Origin: Candidatus Gastranaerophilales bacterium
GTDB lineage: Bacteria > Cyanobacteriota > Vampirovibrionia > Gastranaerophilales > Gastranaerophilaceae
Assembly: GCA_017461425.1 (NCBI GenBank)
Contig: JAFTXY010000011.1
Location: forward strand, 248,001 to 312,000
DNA length: 64,000 nucleotides
Direction of reading: 5' to 3'
A program made the position numbers and the translations under genes. Shown here in pieces: positions 55,002 through 63,751 of the stretch; the stretch's first letter is position 1, and each line of letters starts with the position of its first letter. The notes below the pieces were generated by a model. It worked only from the letters and a program-made list of their open reading frames with translations. It was not told the DNA's origin and did no database searches.

Positions 55002-56078
55002 AGTTTGTGCTAAAAAATATGAGCTTAAGATTTCGACAGCGTCCATTTTTCTCTCAGGTACAGGGTGAGCATATCTTTGAGTAGTACTAACTTTTGAATG
55101 TCCTAGTATATCTTGAACTACAACAAGGTCAATTCCTTTTTCAACAAGTCTTGTAGCTACTGTGTGTCTTAAATCATGAAATCTAAAGTTTTCTATGTTT
55201 GCATTTTTAAGCACATTATGAAAGGACCTCTTTAAATCAACATAAGGTTTGTTTGTCTGTGGATTTACAAACACATAGCTTGATGTTTTAGGAATTTCAC
55301 TTAAGACTTTTTTCAGGGTAGCAGATATTGGTATCTTCCTAGCTTTACCAGATTTTGTTTTAAGTAATTCAATGTAATTGTCTTTAAAATCAATGTTAGC
55401 CCACTCAAGATTTAGTATTTCACCTTTTCTCATTCCTGTTTGAAGTGCAGTTATTACAACTGGTTTTAAGTATAAGTAAGGCTGAGTCCATTTCTTTTGC
55501 CTAGTGTATCTATCTAAAACCTCATATTCTTTTTCAATTTCTTCAAACAATCTTTTTTCTTCTTCTTTAGTCAGGTAACGGATTTTATGATTATCCTCTC
55601 TTAGCTTAGTTGTTTTACTCACAGGATTTTCACTCAATATTCCGTTATCAATACCCAAACTAAACATCTTGCTCAATATCATCACATATCTATTTATTGT
55701 TGAGTTTTTAACTTGTCGTTCTTGTTTTAAATATTCCTTAAATCCCTCAATCTTTTTGGGTGTAATTTGTTGTGCAACTGTGCTAGCACCGAAGTATGAT
55801 AAGATGATTTTTAATGTGTAAATATCTCTATTGTAGCTTTGCTTGTTGTTTTGAGCATAACTCTCAAATATAGCTTTTAGCTTGCATAGTGGTACATTCT
55901 TTTCTTCTCTTGGGATTACACCATTTTGCTGTTGTGCAAGTCTGAATTTAATAGCATTTTCGTATTGTTCAGCAGACTTTTTATCGGAAGCTCCAGGACA
56001 AAGCCCGTGCTTCCTTTCTCCATTGAGCATGAATTGATAGTACCATTTTCCGTTTTTATTGTTTTTATATATCGCCAT
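54990..56078 (-). CDS. int: Tyrosine recombinase / integrase
   Basis: 362 residues. N-terminal DNA-binding (arm) domain, core-binding domain (about 70-160) and catalytic domain with the R-H-R-H-Y set: R in T-G-M-R-K-G-E, H-x-x-R in H-D-L-R-H-T, H in G-H-S-K-V-S-T-T and the nucleophile Y in Q-R-Y-A-H. It catalyses site-specific integration and excision at attachment sites. It overlaps the excisionase-like gene by 14 nt and reads toward tRNA-Ala. Confidence 0.96.
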   Translation of the reverse strand: MAIYKNNKNGKWYYQFMLNGERKHGLCPGASDKKSAEQYENAIKFRLAQQQNGVIPREEKNVPLCKLKAIFESYAQNNKQSYNRDIYTLKIILSYFGASTVAQQITPKKIEGFKEYLKQERQVKNSTINRYVMILSKMFSLGIDNGILSENPVSKTTKLREDNHKIRYLTKEEEKRLFEEIEKEYEVLDRYTRQKKWTQPYLYLKPVVITALQTGMRKGEILNLEWANIDFKDNYIELLKTKSGKARKIPISATLKKVLSEIPKTSSYVFVNPQTNKPYVDLKRSFHNVLKNANIENFRFHDLRHTVATRLVEKGIDLVVVQDILGHSKVSTTQRYAHPVPERKMDAVEILSSYFLAQTKPS

Positions 56079-56277
56079 AATATTCTCCTTTCCAAGCTTG
56101 CTTTTCTTTTACCCAAGCTTCAAAAGAATCTTTTATAATATAAAGAGTGCCTCCTATCTTAAAAAAGATTTTTTCAGGCAAGTCTTTCCTGCGTTTCCAA
56201 GTTTTGACAGTATTAGGATTTGCTTTTAATACTTTACAAAACTCATCAAATGTCCATAGATTTATATTAGCTGTCAT
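56065..56277 (-). CDS. Excisionase-like helix-turn-helix DNA-binding protein
   Basis: 70 residues with a MerR/excisionase-type [21 protein letters not shown], then W-K-R-R-K-D-L-P and [11 protein letters not shown]. Such proteins steer integrase toward excision. Start M-T-A-N-I-N with AGGAG. An ORF extending 19 residues upstream lacks an RBS. Confidence 0.85.
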   Translation of the reverse strand: MTANINLWTFDEFCKVLKANPNTVKTWKRRKDLPEKIFFKIGGTLYIIKDSFEAWVKEKQAWKGEYYGDI

Positions 56278-56360
56278 TTTGTTTTCTCCTATTTTATATG
56301 GTCTGTTTTTAATAAAATAATTTACATAAAACACTCTAAAAGCTAGGCTATGCCCAGCTT

Positions 56361-58298
56361 TTATGGTGTTATTTTTTGTTTTTTACCAACTTCAAGTTTT
56401 TTCTCAGAAAACTCTGCATGGGTATCATAAGTAGTTGCTGAGTAAAAACACTTGCCATTTACACTATCTGTTATGTCTAGAATTGTAGAACTAGCTTGCT
56501 TGCCAGAATATTTTTCAGTTGTCTTATATAGATAGTATTCACTGGCTTTTAAATCATAACTAAATGTTTTCGGATTAAGCATTTCAGAGTGCATACAATT
56601 TTGAATACAATAATTGTTGTATTGTTTAATGCATTCTTGTGTGTCAAAAATAAAAACAACCCTGCCTTGAATCAATTTAATCTTAAAATGCTCATTTAGT
56701 TTGAGGTATTTACCATGAAAAAGGGCAGGTAATAGATTTAAGAAATTCTCAACTGGAGATATACGTTTTTTAATAGTATCGTTATACCATTCGCAGTATT
56801 CTTTGAGAAGTTCATCTCGATTTGAAAAGCTATAACCGGCTATACTTTCTAAAACTAATAAACCAGTAAAAGCAATCGCAACGTTATTGCTTTCTCTATC
56901 CTTGCCTTCAAATATATCTAACCCCAAGATATGTTCTTCAACTTTTTCATATAGATTTTTTATTTTTTCCCAACCATATTTTTGAACTTCTGCAAGAATT
57001 CTTGAACGCTTGATGTCTTTAACATAATCGTTTGTAATTGCAGTTGTATTAATTCCATTATCAGGAAAGTATAGTGGAAGCAATCTATTAAAGATTTTTT
57101 CCTTAGCGCATGGTAAGTAATTTGAAGAATAAATAGCAGTTGATGAAATTGGTTGCAAATTAAAGTCAGTTCCATTGTAGAGTTTTTCTCTAACTCCTGC
57201 CTCATAGAAGTTAACCACATTGTTTTCAAAACTAGTACTCTGTGATTTAAAATAATCATAATCATTGATACATATAGGAATGCTATTGTGTTTATGACAT
57301 TTTCTAGCTATTGCGTTATCAGTACTATCACCAGTTGACATCATTCTTTTTTCATAACCAAAAAGATTTGCTACTATGCCTTGTATAAGACTTTTGCCCT
57401 GCTTAGTATTTCCTTGAAGATAAACTATAGGAAAACCTGGTAGTTCTTCCCAAATTTCTTCAAGAAAAATTACCATAATTGCAGTTCCCAAACACAAGAA
57501 GGGTTCTATTTTGCCTTTATAAACTTTCTCGGTTTGTTCCAACAACTTATACAGCTCTCTTTTTGAATCATAGTCTTCTGTATAAATGGAAGGCAAATAT
57601 GATTTATCAGCTTTATTGAGAGTTAAATATTCGTTACCAACTTTAACTTCTCCATATTCATTTGCCTTTATTATTGTACCGTCAGTATCCAAATAACCAT
57701 TTTTATACATACGCCCTTTATAATTTTTGTAGTTGACTTTTCCTGCATTAGTAAGTGAATAGACGTTATCTTTAGCAAGTTCGTCTAATTTTTCCATAAA
57801 AAGAATAAAACTAGTGTTGTTAAAATTGGACAAAATTCTATTGTTGGTCCTGTGGACAGCTTTATCAAAATCTTTAAAATTCGATTTAGCTTTTTCATCT
57901 AACAAAACAGGTTCTGAAATTGTATTATCATCTTTTTTGAAGATAAGTTGAATCTGTGCTGTTGTAGGCAAATTAGTTTTGTTGTTATGTATAATAAAAA
58001 AATGTTTAATATCTTGTAAGCCAGCATTTACTGTTTTAGCGATATTGCAATAGTAGCCTTTGTTGGTTTTTGAGTGTTTGATTGAATAATCATAGATACC
58101 ATTTTCCTCTGCAAGTATTATTTGACGCTGAGAAGGAATTTTTACATTTGTGGGTATAGATTTAGTAGTCGAAGGACCAAATGAGCATTTCAGAATATCA
58201 GGTTTAATAATTTCTAAAAATTTATCATGGTCAATTTTTACCAAATCAATTGGACTATCTATTGATATGTTTTCTGTGTTTTCATTTAATTTTGTCAT
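56361..58298 (-). CDS. Helicase of the phage/plasmid primase-helicase type (superfamily 3-like)
   Basis: 645 residues. Walker A is G-N-T-K-Q-G-K-S near residue 298, followed by a D-Y-D-Y (I-C-I-N-D-Y-D) block and F-N-R-L-L-P-L-Y-F-P. Layout fits DUF927/D5-type helicases that unwind element DNA. It overlaps the prim-pol gene by 17 nt (A-A-A-G-G-A-G lies in that gene's end), so the two form one replication unit. Confidence 0.82.
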   Translation of the reverse strand: MTKLNENTENISIDSPIDLVKIDHDKFLEIIKPDILKCSFGPSTTKSIPTNVKIPSQRQIILAEENGIYDYSIKHSKTNKGYYCNIAKTVNAGLQDIKHFFIIHNNKTNLPTTAQIQLIFKKDDNTISEPVLLDEKAKSNFKDFDKAVHRTNNRILSNFNNTSFILFMEKLDELAKDNVYSLTNAGKVNYKNYKGRMYKNGYLDTDGTIIKANEYGEVKVGNEYLTLNKADKSYLPSIYTEDYDSKRELYKLLEQTEKVYKGKIEPFLCLGTAIMVIFLEEIWEELPGFPIVYLQGNTKQGKSLIQGIVANLFGYEKRMMSTGDSTDNAIARKCHKHNSIPICINDYDYFKSQSTSFENNVVNFYEAGVREKLYNGTDFNLQPISSTAIYSSNYLPCAKEKIFNRLLPLYFPDNGINTTAITNDYVKDIKRSRILAEVQKYGWEKIKNLYEKVEEHILGLDIFEGKDRESNNVAIAFTGLLVLESIAGYSFSNRDELLKEYCEWYNDTIKKRISPVENFLNLLPALFHGKYLKLNEHFKIKLIQGRVVFIFDTQECIKQYNNYCIQNCMHSEMLNPKTFSYDLKASEYYLYKTTEKYSGKQASSTILDITDSVNGKCFYSATTYDTHAEFSEKKLEVGKKQKITP

Positions 58299-59247
58299 TT
58301 TTTTCTCCTTTATTTTTATAGTATTTGCATTCGTTACATATAGACACTTTCTTTGCTATGCAAGAGCATTTCAGTTTGTATTTTTTGCCTTGTTTAAACT
58401 TTTCTAAGGTTTTTTCAGGTGTATAGTCAGGATATGGTTGGCTAAATTTATCAAAAAGCTCCCAACCATTTTTTAAATCTGATAATATAGAAGCAAAAGC
58501 AAACCAGGCTTCTTCTTTTAATACTTGAGCTTTATCAACAGCTGTTTTACATAGCAAACATTCTTCATAGAGAATTTTAAAATCACCTTCTACTTCAGGT
58601 TTTTGATAAGCAAAAGTTCTTTCTGAATTCTCGTAATGAAAAATTGTTTTTTGATTAGTTAAAAAATCCACCCAATTAGGTGGAAGTTCAGGAATTTCTT
58701 TTATATCATCAAAAGTATAACCTTTAGCAAAACGATAACTGCCTTTTGGCGTATAAACACCACCACACAAACAATAATGATTTGTTTGTATATCTATGCA
58801 GTTTTTATAATTCCTTATAAATCCTCTGTCTTTTGGCATTCGATAATACATGTGAGTGCCATTTGATTGAGTATAAACAAGCACAGTTTTGGGTAAAGGT
58901 CCTAGTTTGCCAATCAGTTCCTTAAGAACTCGAAAGCCATATTTACCTTTTTCAGGTTTGTTGTCTGTGTCTAATACTACTATTCCACTTGGTTTGCAAT
59001 AAAAAGCAGGTCGTCCATAGGGATATACCTGCCACATTTTTATTATTTCGCTAGGGTCATTTGTTGCCAATTTAGTCCACTCAAAACCTTTGTACGGGAA
59101 TTTATCATGTTTTACAGGAAAAACATAAAACCCCAACCTTGCATACAAGAGAGCTAAGTTCAAATAATAGCCTTTGGACAGTATCGGTCTATTACTAATA
59201 TTAATATTAGCAACAACAGAATCTTTTATAAGTTCGCTATAAACCAT
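58282..59247 (-). CDS. Bifunctional DNA primase/polymerase (prim-pol) protein
   Basis: 321 residues. Prim-pol N-terminal domain (about 25-210): A-R-L-G-F-Y-V-F-P-V-K, catalytic acidic V-V-L-D-T-D-N, and G-T-H-M-Y-Y-R. The C-terminus carries a C-x-C...C-x-x-C cluster (C-S-C-I-A-K-K-V-S-I-C-N-E-C) that may bind zinc. Makes primers for replication of the element. Confidence 0.87.
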   Translation of the reverse strand: MVYSELIKDSVVANINISNRPILSKGYYLNLALLYARLGFYVFPVKHDKFPYKGFEWTKLATNDPSEIIKMWQVYPYGRPAFYCKPSGIVVLDTDNKPEKGKYGFRVLKELIGKLGPLPKTVLVYTQSNGTHMYYRMPKDRGFIRNYKNCIDIQTNHYCLCGGVYTPKGSYRFAKGYTFDDIKEIPELPPNWVDFLTNQKTIFHYENSERTFAYQKPEVEGDFKILYEECLLCKTAVDKAQVLKEEAWFAFASILSDLKNGWELFDKFSQPYPDYTPEKTLEKFKQGKKYKLKCSCIAKKVSICNECKYYKNKGEKNDKIK

Positions 59248-59519
59248 TTTTGCCTCCTTTCGATTTATAGTTTTAAGTTTTTTAGATTATAAAATCCTAA
59301 AAACGCTTTGTACAACTAGCTTTACGCTGTATTTCTATTCAGTTTTCAAAGTACAGTAGTGCTTTTTTTGAAAAAGAACTACAAACTATATACCTAACTG
59401 TGTTAGTAAACTTGAAAGCCTTGTAATGAGAGCAACATAGGTTTTTAATACTTGGAAGCACAAAGCACAAAAAACACAAAAACGTAAACTAAATGTGTTT
59501 TTGTGTTAAAATAAAAAGC
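59248..59519. other. Divergent intergenic region between primase and zinc-finger genes
   Basis: About 270 nt without a gene. It contains tandem GCACAAA-type units near 59457-59480 and an 11-bp inverted repeat AACACAAAAAC (59473-59483) / GTTTTTGTGTT (59497-59507), 12 nt ahead of the 59520 start. It may hold divergent promoters, an operator or an origin. No iteron array is evident. Confidence 0.5.
59473..59507. repeat. Perfect 11-bp inverted repeat upstream of the zinc-finger gene
   Basis: AACACAAAAAC / GTTTTTGTGTT with a 13-nt loop. It could be an operator, or fold in the mRNA leader close to the start codon. Confidence 0.8.
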
Positions 59520-60041
59520 ATGGAAGAAAAAATTAAAAAAATATGCCCAAAATGCAAATCTGATAATGTTCGAGGACATGGGACTCCAAACGGAGTTCAA
59601 AGATACTACTGCAAAGATTGCAAAAAAACTTTTTCAGAAACTTATAAACGCACAAAATACTCTTTAAAAGAGCAAAATATACTGGCTTTATTGTTAAGTT
59701 TCATTGAAAATATCCAAAATGAAGAACCTCTTGATATACACAAAATCATAAAAAACATTGAGTCTCATAAAAACAATGTAAAGAATTTTAGGATTGAACA
59801 AAATGGATATGATAAGATAAATCATAAAATAAATTGCTGTAAACCCAAGCTATTAATATGCGAAGAAAATAGCACATTAACTCTATATTCAATTCCTGTA
59901 AGACATTCTAGGTTTAGTTCTGCTAGAGAAATAAAAATCTGTGATAATGATGTGTATAGCAAATTTAAAAAAGTCGTTGCACCTAAAAATATTCAAATGA
60001 AGTTTCAGAGTGATGACGATGAAATGTTTGATGTTTTTTAA
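59520..60041 (+). CDS. Zinc-finger protein with IS1/InsA-like N-terminus
   Basis: 173 residues. N-terminal finger C-P-K-C-K-S-D-N-V and Y-Y-C-K-D-C-K-K-T-F resembles the zinc-binding domain of IS1-type transposase InsA. The rest (about 50-173) is charged and has no DDE catalytic motif or recognised domain. It may be a regulator carried by the element, or a remnant fused to other sequence. ATG 59520 chosen over the upstream GTG-type start (59493). Confidence 0.6.
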   Translation: MEEKIKKICPKCKSDNVRGHGTPNGVQRYYCKDCKKTFSETYKRTKYSLKEQNILALLLSFIENIQNEEPLDIHKIIKNIESHKNNVKNFRIEQNGYDKINHKINCCKPKLLICEENSTLTLYSIPVRHSRFSSAREIKICDNDVYSKFKKVVAPKNIQMKFQSDDDEMFDVF

Positions 60042-60065
60042 ATATAAAATTATTAAAACAACAAA

Positions 60066-60097
60066 AGAGGTCATCTCTGTTTAAGCAGATGACCTCT
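60066..60097. terminator. Bidirectional terminator between zinc-finger gene and WYL gene
   Basis: 11-bp stem AGAGGTCATCT / AGATGACCTCT with a 10-nt loop. On the minus strand it is followed by TTTGTTGTTTT. Lies 25 nt after the zinc-finger stop and about 120 nt after the WYL stop. Confidence 0.8.
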
Positions 60098-60217
60098 AGT
60101 TTAATACTCTGTTTTATTTTAATAAAATATTTAATCAACAACTTATTTTGCAGATAAAACATTTTTCTATCCAAGCTAATTTGTAATAGGTAAGTAGCAA
60201 AAAGTTATTGCATAAAA

Positions 60218-61189
60218 CTACTGATTATTTAAAACGTCAGACAAATACTTTTTGTAGTATGCTTTAAAGCAACTTGGTCTTTTGATTTTGACGTTCGTTC
60301 CCCATTTAAAAAGCTCTTGGCATATTGCATAAGTTCCACCAGATTTAAACTTGATTTGTATGTTGCCGTTTTCAAGTTGTTTTACTTTTTGTGTTGGGTG
60401 GAAATGATAGTTTAAGACATCATCAGCAACAGTTTTATCAAACTCTAAGGTTATATCAATAGGCTCTTCTTGATAAATACTAAACGAATTTTTGCAGTAA
60501 TCAGCTAAAGAAAATTTCTCATCTTTATCAAAATATTCTTCTAAAATTTCTAGTTGCTCAATCTTATCAACTTTATAAAGCCTTAGATCTGACACATACT
60601 CATTGAAGCCCACCAAATAATATTTGTCTGAAATAATCACTCCATAAGGATTGAGTATAATTTCTTTTGTCTTGTCATTTATTGGATATGAAAATTTTAT
60701 CTTCTTGAACGACAACAAGGCTGTTCTGATTTTTTCTAATGTTTGCTTATCAGCTTTAACTCTTGAATACTGTCTAATTGCAAAACCCTCTGATTCTAAA
60801 ATTGCAGAAACATCTGTGTCTAATGTCTGTAAATTCTTTTGAGGTGTCAAAGCCTTAATTTTTGCAATAAGTTCATCAAGTTCTTTTTGCTTGTTTTCAT
60901 CAGTTGATAAGCCTTTTAAATATTCAAGATTAGCAAAATCATCAGCACTAAAAGAAATTAAGGAGTTCATTGTACCTTTGATAAATCTCCAACGTTTCTT
61001 TTTATCGCTTGTTTGCACTTCTTCAATTTTTTCAGAAAACAAGTCAAACAATAGAGCTTTCATTCTTTCAGCAGAACGTCTTGAGCATTCAAAATGTTCT
61101 TTAATATCATCAATGCAAAGACCACAATAACTGTTTTGAAACATCATTGCAAGTTCAATAATTTCTTCTGTTTTGTTTAATCTAGACAT
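60218..61189 (-). CDS. HTH-WYL domain transcriptional regulator
   Basis: 323 residues. N-terminal winged HTH (C-I-D-D-I-K-E-H-F-E-C-S-R-R-S-A-E-R-M) followed by a WYL-type ligand domain (about 150-215): L-N-P-Y-G-V-I-I-S-D-K-Y-Y-L-V-G and L-R-L-Y-K-V-D-K-I. WYL repressors such as BrxR/CapW often control phage-defence genes. A C-terminal domain of about 90 residues follows. It is the third of three minus-strand cargo genes and has its own upstream motif. The W of W-Y-L is replaced (K-Y-Y-L). Confidence 0.88.
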   Translation of the reverse strand: MSRLNKTEEIIELAMMFQNSYCGLCIDDIKEHFECSRRSAERMKALLFDLFSEKIEEVQTSDKKKRWRFIKGTMNSLISFSADDFANLEYLKGLSTDENKQKELDELIAKIKALTPQKNLQTLDTDVSAILESEGFAIRQYSRVKADKQTLEKIRTALLSFKKIKFSYPINDKTKEIILNPYGVIISDKYYLVGFNEYVSDLRLYKVDKIEQLEILEEYFDKDEKFSLADYCKNSFSIYQEEPIDITLEFDKTVADDVLNYHFHPTQKVKQLENGNIQIKFKSGGTYAICQELFKWGTNVKIKRPSCFKAYYKKYLSDVLNNQ

Positions 61190-61228
61190 AATAACCTCGT
61201 TAGCTTTATACTAACATAATACAATACA

Positions 61229-61249
61229 AGTACGTCAATTTGTGTCGCA
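61229..61249. promoter_or_regulatory. Shared near-palindromic operator candidate, copy 2 (upstream of WYL gene)
   Basis: AGTACGTCAATTTGTGTCGC plus A. TACGTCA and TGTCGCA form an imperfect inverted pair around a 5-nt centre. It agrees at 17 of 21 positions with 63669-63689. It lies 40 nt before the WYL start. Confidence 0.65.
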
Positions 61250-61251
61250 CT

Positions 61252-62514
61252 TTAGATTAAATTTTCATTAATAGCAGAATTTATTGCGTTTCTTAGTTTC
61301 TCAATAAGGTCAAGGTTGTCTATTTCTTTTGACAAATGAGCTTTGATATCTTCCCTTGTTTTAAAGTCGCAGTATTCTTCAAGAGAAATTATTTTTACCG
61401 GCAAAGACCAATGCCAATTGCTTTTATCGTTTTCAAACTCTACATTATTGTTTTTGAGCTTTTGCAATAATTGAGATTTCTTATCTTCGAATTCTTTATC
61501 TACAGGAGTGAATAAAATCTCTGCCCACAAAATTTCATGTCCACCTCTAAAACCATCAAACTTCAAGCAAACCATATAATTTTTAAGAGATTTGTTTTTA
61601 TTGGTCTTTAGCTTATCTAAATTTGAAATATCACTAGGTAAGCATAATAAAACATTTTGATTTTCACGATACAACTCTTGTATAGACTCTTTTTCTGCTA
61701 AGACTTCTTCTAGAATTGCAGAAAGTTCTTTTTGAGGATTGCTGTGTTTATTTATCAAATCAATTGCAGTTTTGTGTTTTCTATAAATTTGAGCACAAAT
61801 TTTACCTATATTATCTTTGTCCATGATGTCCCTTTCGATAATTTTATTATAATGTTCGATTGTCATAAGTATTTCGCTACTGATTTTATCAGCTTTAGAT
61901 TTTTTAGTTTCTTCAAGCACAGCTTTTACTATGCTGTAATCTACGAAGATATAGGGTTTTTCTACATCTTCTTGTTGAGGTTTTAAGTAGATATAAAGTT
62001 TTTTGTATGTGTCATTTGGATATTTGCTATCAACGATTTCTCTATATCTTGCCAATTGCTCATCATGTTGTGCTGTATCAATCTTATTTTCTATGACAAA
62101 GACAAACTTATTTGTATTATCAACAAATAATAAGTCAATGTACTCATACTCTCTATAGACATCTACGTTAGACATATCCCAATAATCTATGTCAAAAATT
62201 GAAGGCACACTATAAATTTCTTTACGAGTTTTATTTTCTGATTCTGGAATTTTTAATTCAATTTCTATTCCGTTAATCTTTTTAATTTCGTTTTTCTTCT
62301 TTAGCAAAACTTCTTTGAGAAACTCTTTTAAAAAGTAGTCATTCATTCCATGTGTTTCATTAGGGTCTAATAACCAAGCTAAAAAGTTTGAATGTCTGAT
62401 TTCAGCCCTTGTTAATCTTAAACAATCAAAGATATTAAACCCTTCAAATTTTTGTTCTAGTTCTTTGAGCTGTTCATCACAAATAAAATTTTCTAATAAT
62501 TGTATCTTGTCCAT
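61252..62514 (-). CDS. PD-(D/E)XK nuclease-like protein, gene 2 of the cargo module
   Basis: 420 residues. N-terminal motif I-R-H-S-N-F-L-A-W-L-L-D-P-N (about 38-51) and the nuclease core Y-I-D-L-L-F-V-D then F-V-F-V-I-E-N-K-I-D (D...E-x-K) with a following Q-L-x-R-Y, characteristic of a PD-(D/E)XK family (PDDEXK_4-like). This group is common in defence islands and has no settled role. ATG 62514 has AGGTGGG upstream. The gene follows the other nuclease gene after 69 nt. Confidence 0.85.
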   Translation of the reverse strand: MDKIQLLENFICDEQLKELEQKFEGFNIFDCLRLTRAEIRHSNFLAWLLDPNETHGMNDYFLKEFLKEVLLKKKNEIKKINGIEIELKIPESENKTRKEIYSVPSIFDIDYWDMSNVDVYREYEYIDLLFVDNTNKFVFVIENKIDTAQHDEQLARYREIVDSKYPNDTYKKLYIYLKPQQEDVEKPYIFVDYSIVKAVLEETKKSKADKISSEILMTIEHYNKIIERDIMDKDNIGKICAQIYRKHKTAIDLINKHSNPQKELSAILEEVLAEKESIQELYRENQNVLLCLPSDISNLDKLKTNKNKSLKNYMVCLKFDGFRGGHEILWAEILFTPVDKEFEDKKSQLLQKLKNNNVEFENDKSNWHWSLPVKIISLEEYCDFKTREDIKAHLSKEIDNLDLIEKLRNAINSAINENLI

Positions 62515-62583
62515 ACCCACCTTTTTTAATTTTATCGTTTTTTACACTTGCAAGCATATTGCCTTTTTTAGTAATTTTCAAAT

Positions 62584-63624
62584 TTACAAACTATCTACAA
62601 GAATTTTAACTACTTTATGCTTACATTCTTGTAAAGCAGAAATATCTTTATTTACTTTTTTAGCTATTTCTTGGTAACTGATGTCAGATAGCTTATTTTT
62701 ATTAAATATTTTTTCAAGCGTTTGATATCTATAAATGAAATTTGGCTTATAGCCACAGAACTTTTTGCTTTGGTAGTTTCTTGCTTTTGGATAATCTTCA
62801 ATACAATTGTTAAACCAAATACCACTTTTTACTAATGCACCAGCAATAGATTCTCTTAATTCATTTTCTGTTTCATCACCATATATTAAGCAATATCGAT
62901 ATTCATTGTGCTGAATTTGAACTAAAAAAGTTATGTCGTAATCCTTAAAATTACACCAAATATTTAAAATTCCTTGTTTATCTCTAAAATCAACAGTTGC
63001 AGACAGGTTTACAGTTTTGTTGATGTAATTGCACAATTCAGACGTTCTGTATTTGATATATACATCTTTCAAATCATTTGAAATTTCTTCATTATAGAAA
63101 TCGTATTTCATTGAATTGTTTTGCGGAAAACTACTAGACAAGGTTTCGATAACAGAAATATAGTCTGCTACAAGATATTTGTGATATTCATCTAAGAATT
63201 CTATATTGTCAAATAATTTATGCATTCTTTTGGCTAGTTCACTGTAGCTTAAGTACTTCCAATTTTTAGGTAAGTTTACTTCTGGAGCTAATGATAATAG
63301 TATGAATATTGCATTTTTGCCCTTAAACGCATTGTTATAGTTAATCAGTTGCTTTTCTGTAGGAAATGATTTCAATTTATTTTCAACAACTAAAATTTCT
63401 TCGTTATTATTTCCTATTGTTACACACAAATCGAATATACATTCGTTGCTATGCTTTACTTGTTTATTGAAGTTTATGTTCTCTGCACTTTTATCGGGCG
63501 CAAAAAGTTTTAATGTTTCAACAGGATAAGCATTGCCTAACCAATTTATAAAACAAGTGTGAAAATTTTCTAATGAACACATTGACATATTATAAATAGG
63601 GGAATTTTCGATAGTTTTCATCAT
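62584..63624 (-). CDS. PD-(D/E)XK nuclease-like protein, gene 1 of the cargo module
   Basis: 346 residues. N-terminal F-H-T-C-F-I-N-W-L (about 20-28) mirrors H-x-x-F-x-x-W-L of the neighbouring protein. The core is F-D-L-C-V-T-I then I-L-V-V-E-N-K-L-K-S-F-P-T-E-K-Q-L (D...E-x-K plus Q). The C-terminal half (about 180-346) is different and unassigned. ATG 63624 has GGAG 8 nt upstream; a GTG at 63633 is less likely. First gene of the minus-strand cargo operon. Confidence 0.8.
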   Translation of the reverse strand: MMKTIENSPIYNMSMCSLENFHTCFINWLGNAYPVETLKLFAPDKSAENINFNKQVKHSNECIFDLCVTIGNNNEEILVVENKLKSFPTEKQLINYNNAFKGKNAIFILLSLAPEVNLPKNWKYLSYSELAKRMHKLFDNIEFLDEYHKYLVADYISVIETLSSSFPQNNSMKYDFYNEEISNDLKDVYIKYRTSELCNYINKTVNLSATVDFRDKQGILNIWCNFKDYDITFLVQIQHNEYRYCLIYGDETENELRESIAGALVKSGIWFNNCIEDYPKARNYQSKKFCGYKPNFIYRYQTLEKIFNKNKLSDISYQEIAKKVNKDISALQECKHKVVKILVDSL

Positions 63625-63668
63625 TAATTTCACTCCTTTCTTGTCTAATATTTACAGTTTAACATGCT

Positions 63669-63689
63669 AGTACGCCAAAATATGTCGCA
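63669..63689. promoter_or_regulatory. Shared near-palindromic operator candidate, copy 1 (upstream of nuclease gene 1)
   Basis: AGTACGCCAAAATATGTCGC plus A, 45 nt before the nuclease start. On the minus strand TTGGCG in it has a 17- to 18-nt spacing to GTAAAT/TAAATA, so it may overlap a -35. Confidence 0.65.
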
Positions 63690-63711
63690 ATAAATTTTAA
63701 ATTAGACCAAG

Positions 63712-63726
63712 AGTCTATAATAGACT
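63712..63726 (+). promoter_or_regulatory. Palindromic operator over the -10 of the XRE gene
   Basis: Perfect palindrome AGTCTATAATAGACT (7+1+7) that contains TATAAT (63716-63721). A further AGAC...GTCT pair lies just upstream (about 63704-63716). The site is 25 nt before the XRE start, a position suited to autoregulation. Confidence 0.75.
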
Positions 63727-63751
63727 GAGAGTATTGTAGCACAATTAATAT

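Noticed and set aside
59520-60041. IS1-type insertion sequence
   Set aside because: Only the N-terminal finger resembles InsA; there is no DDE transposase and no terminal inverted repeats were seen.
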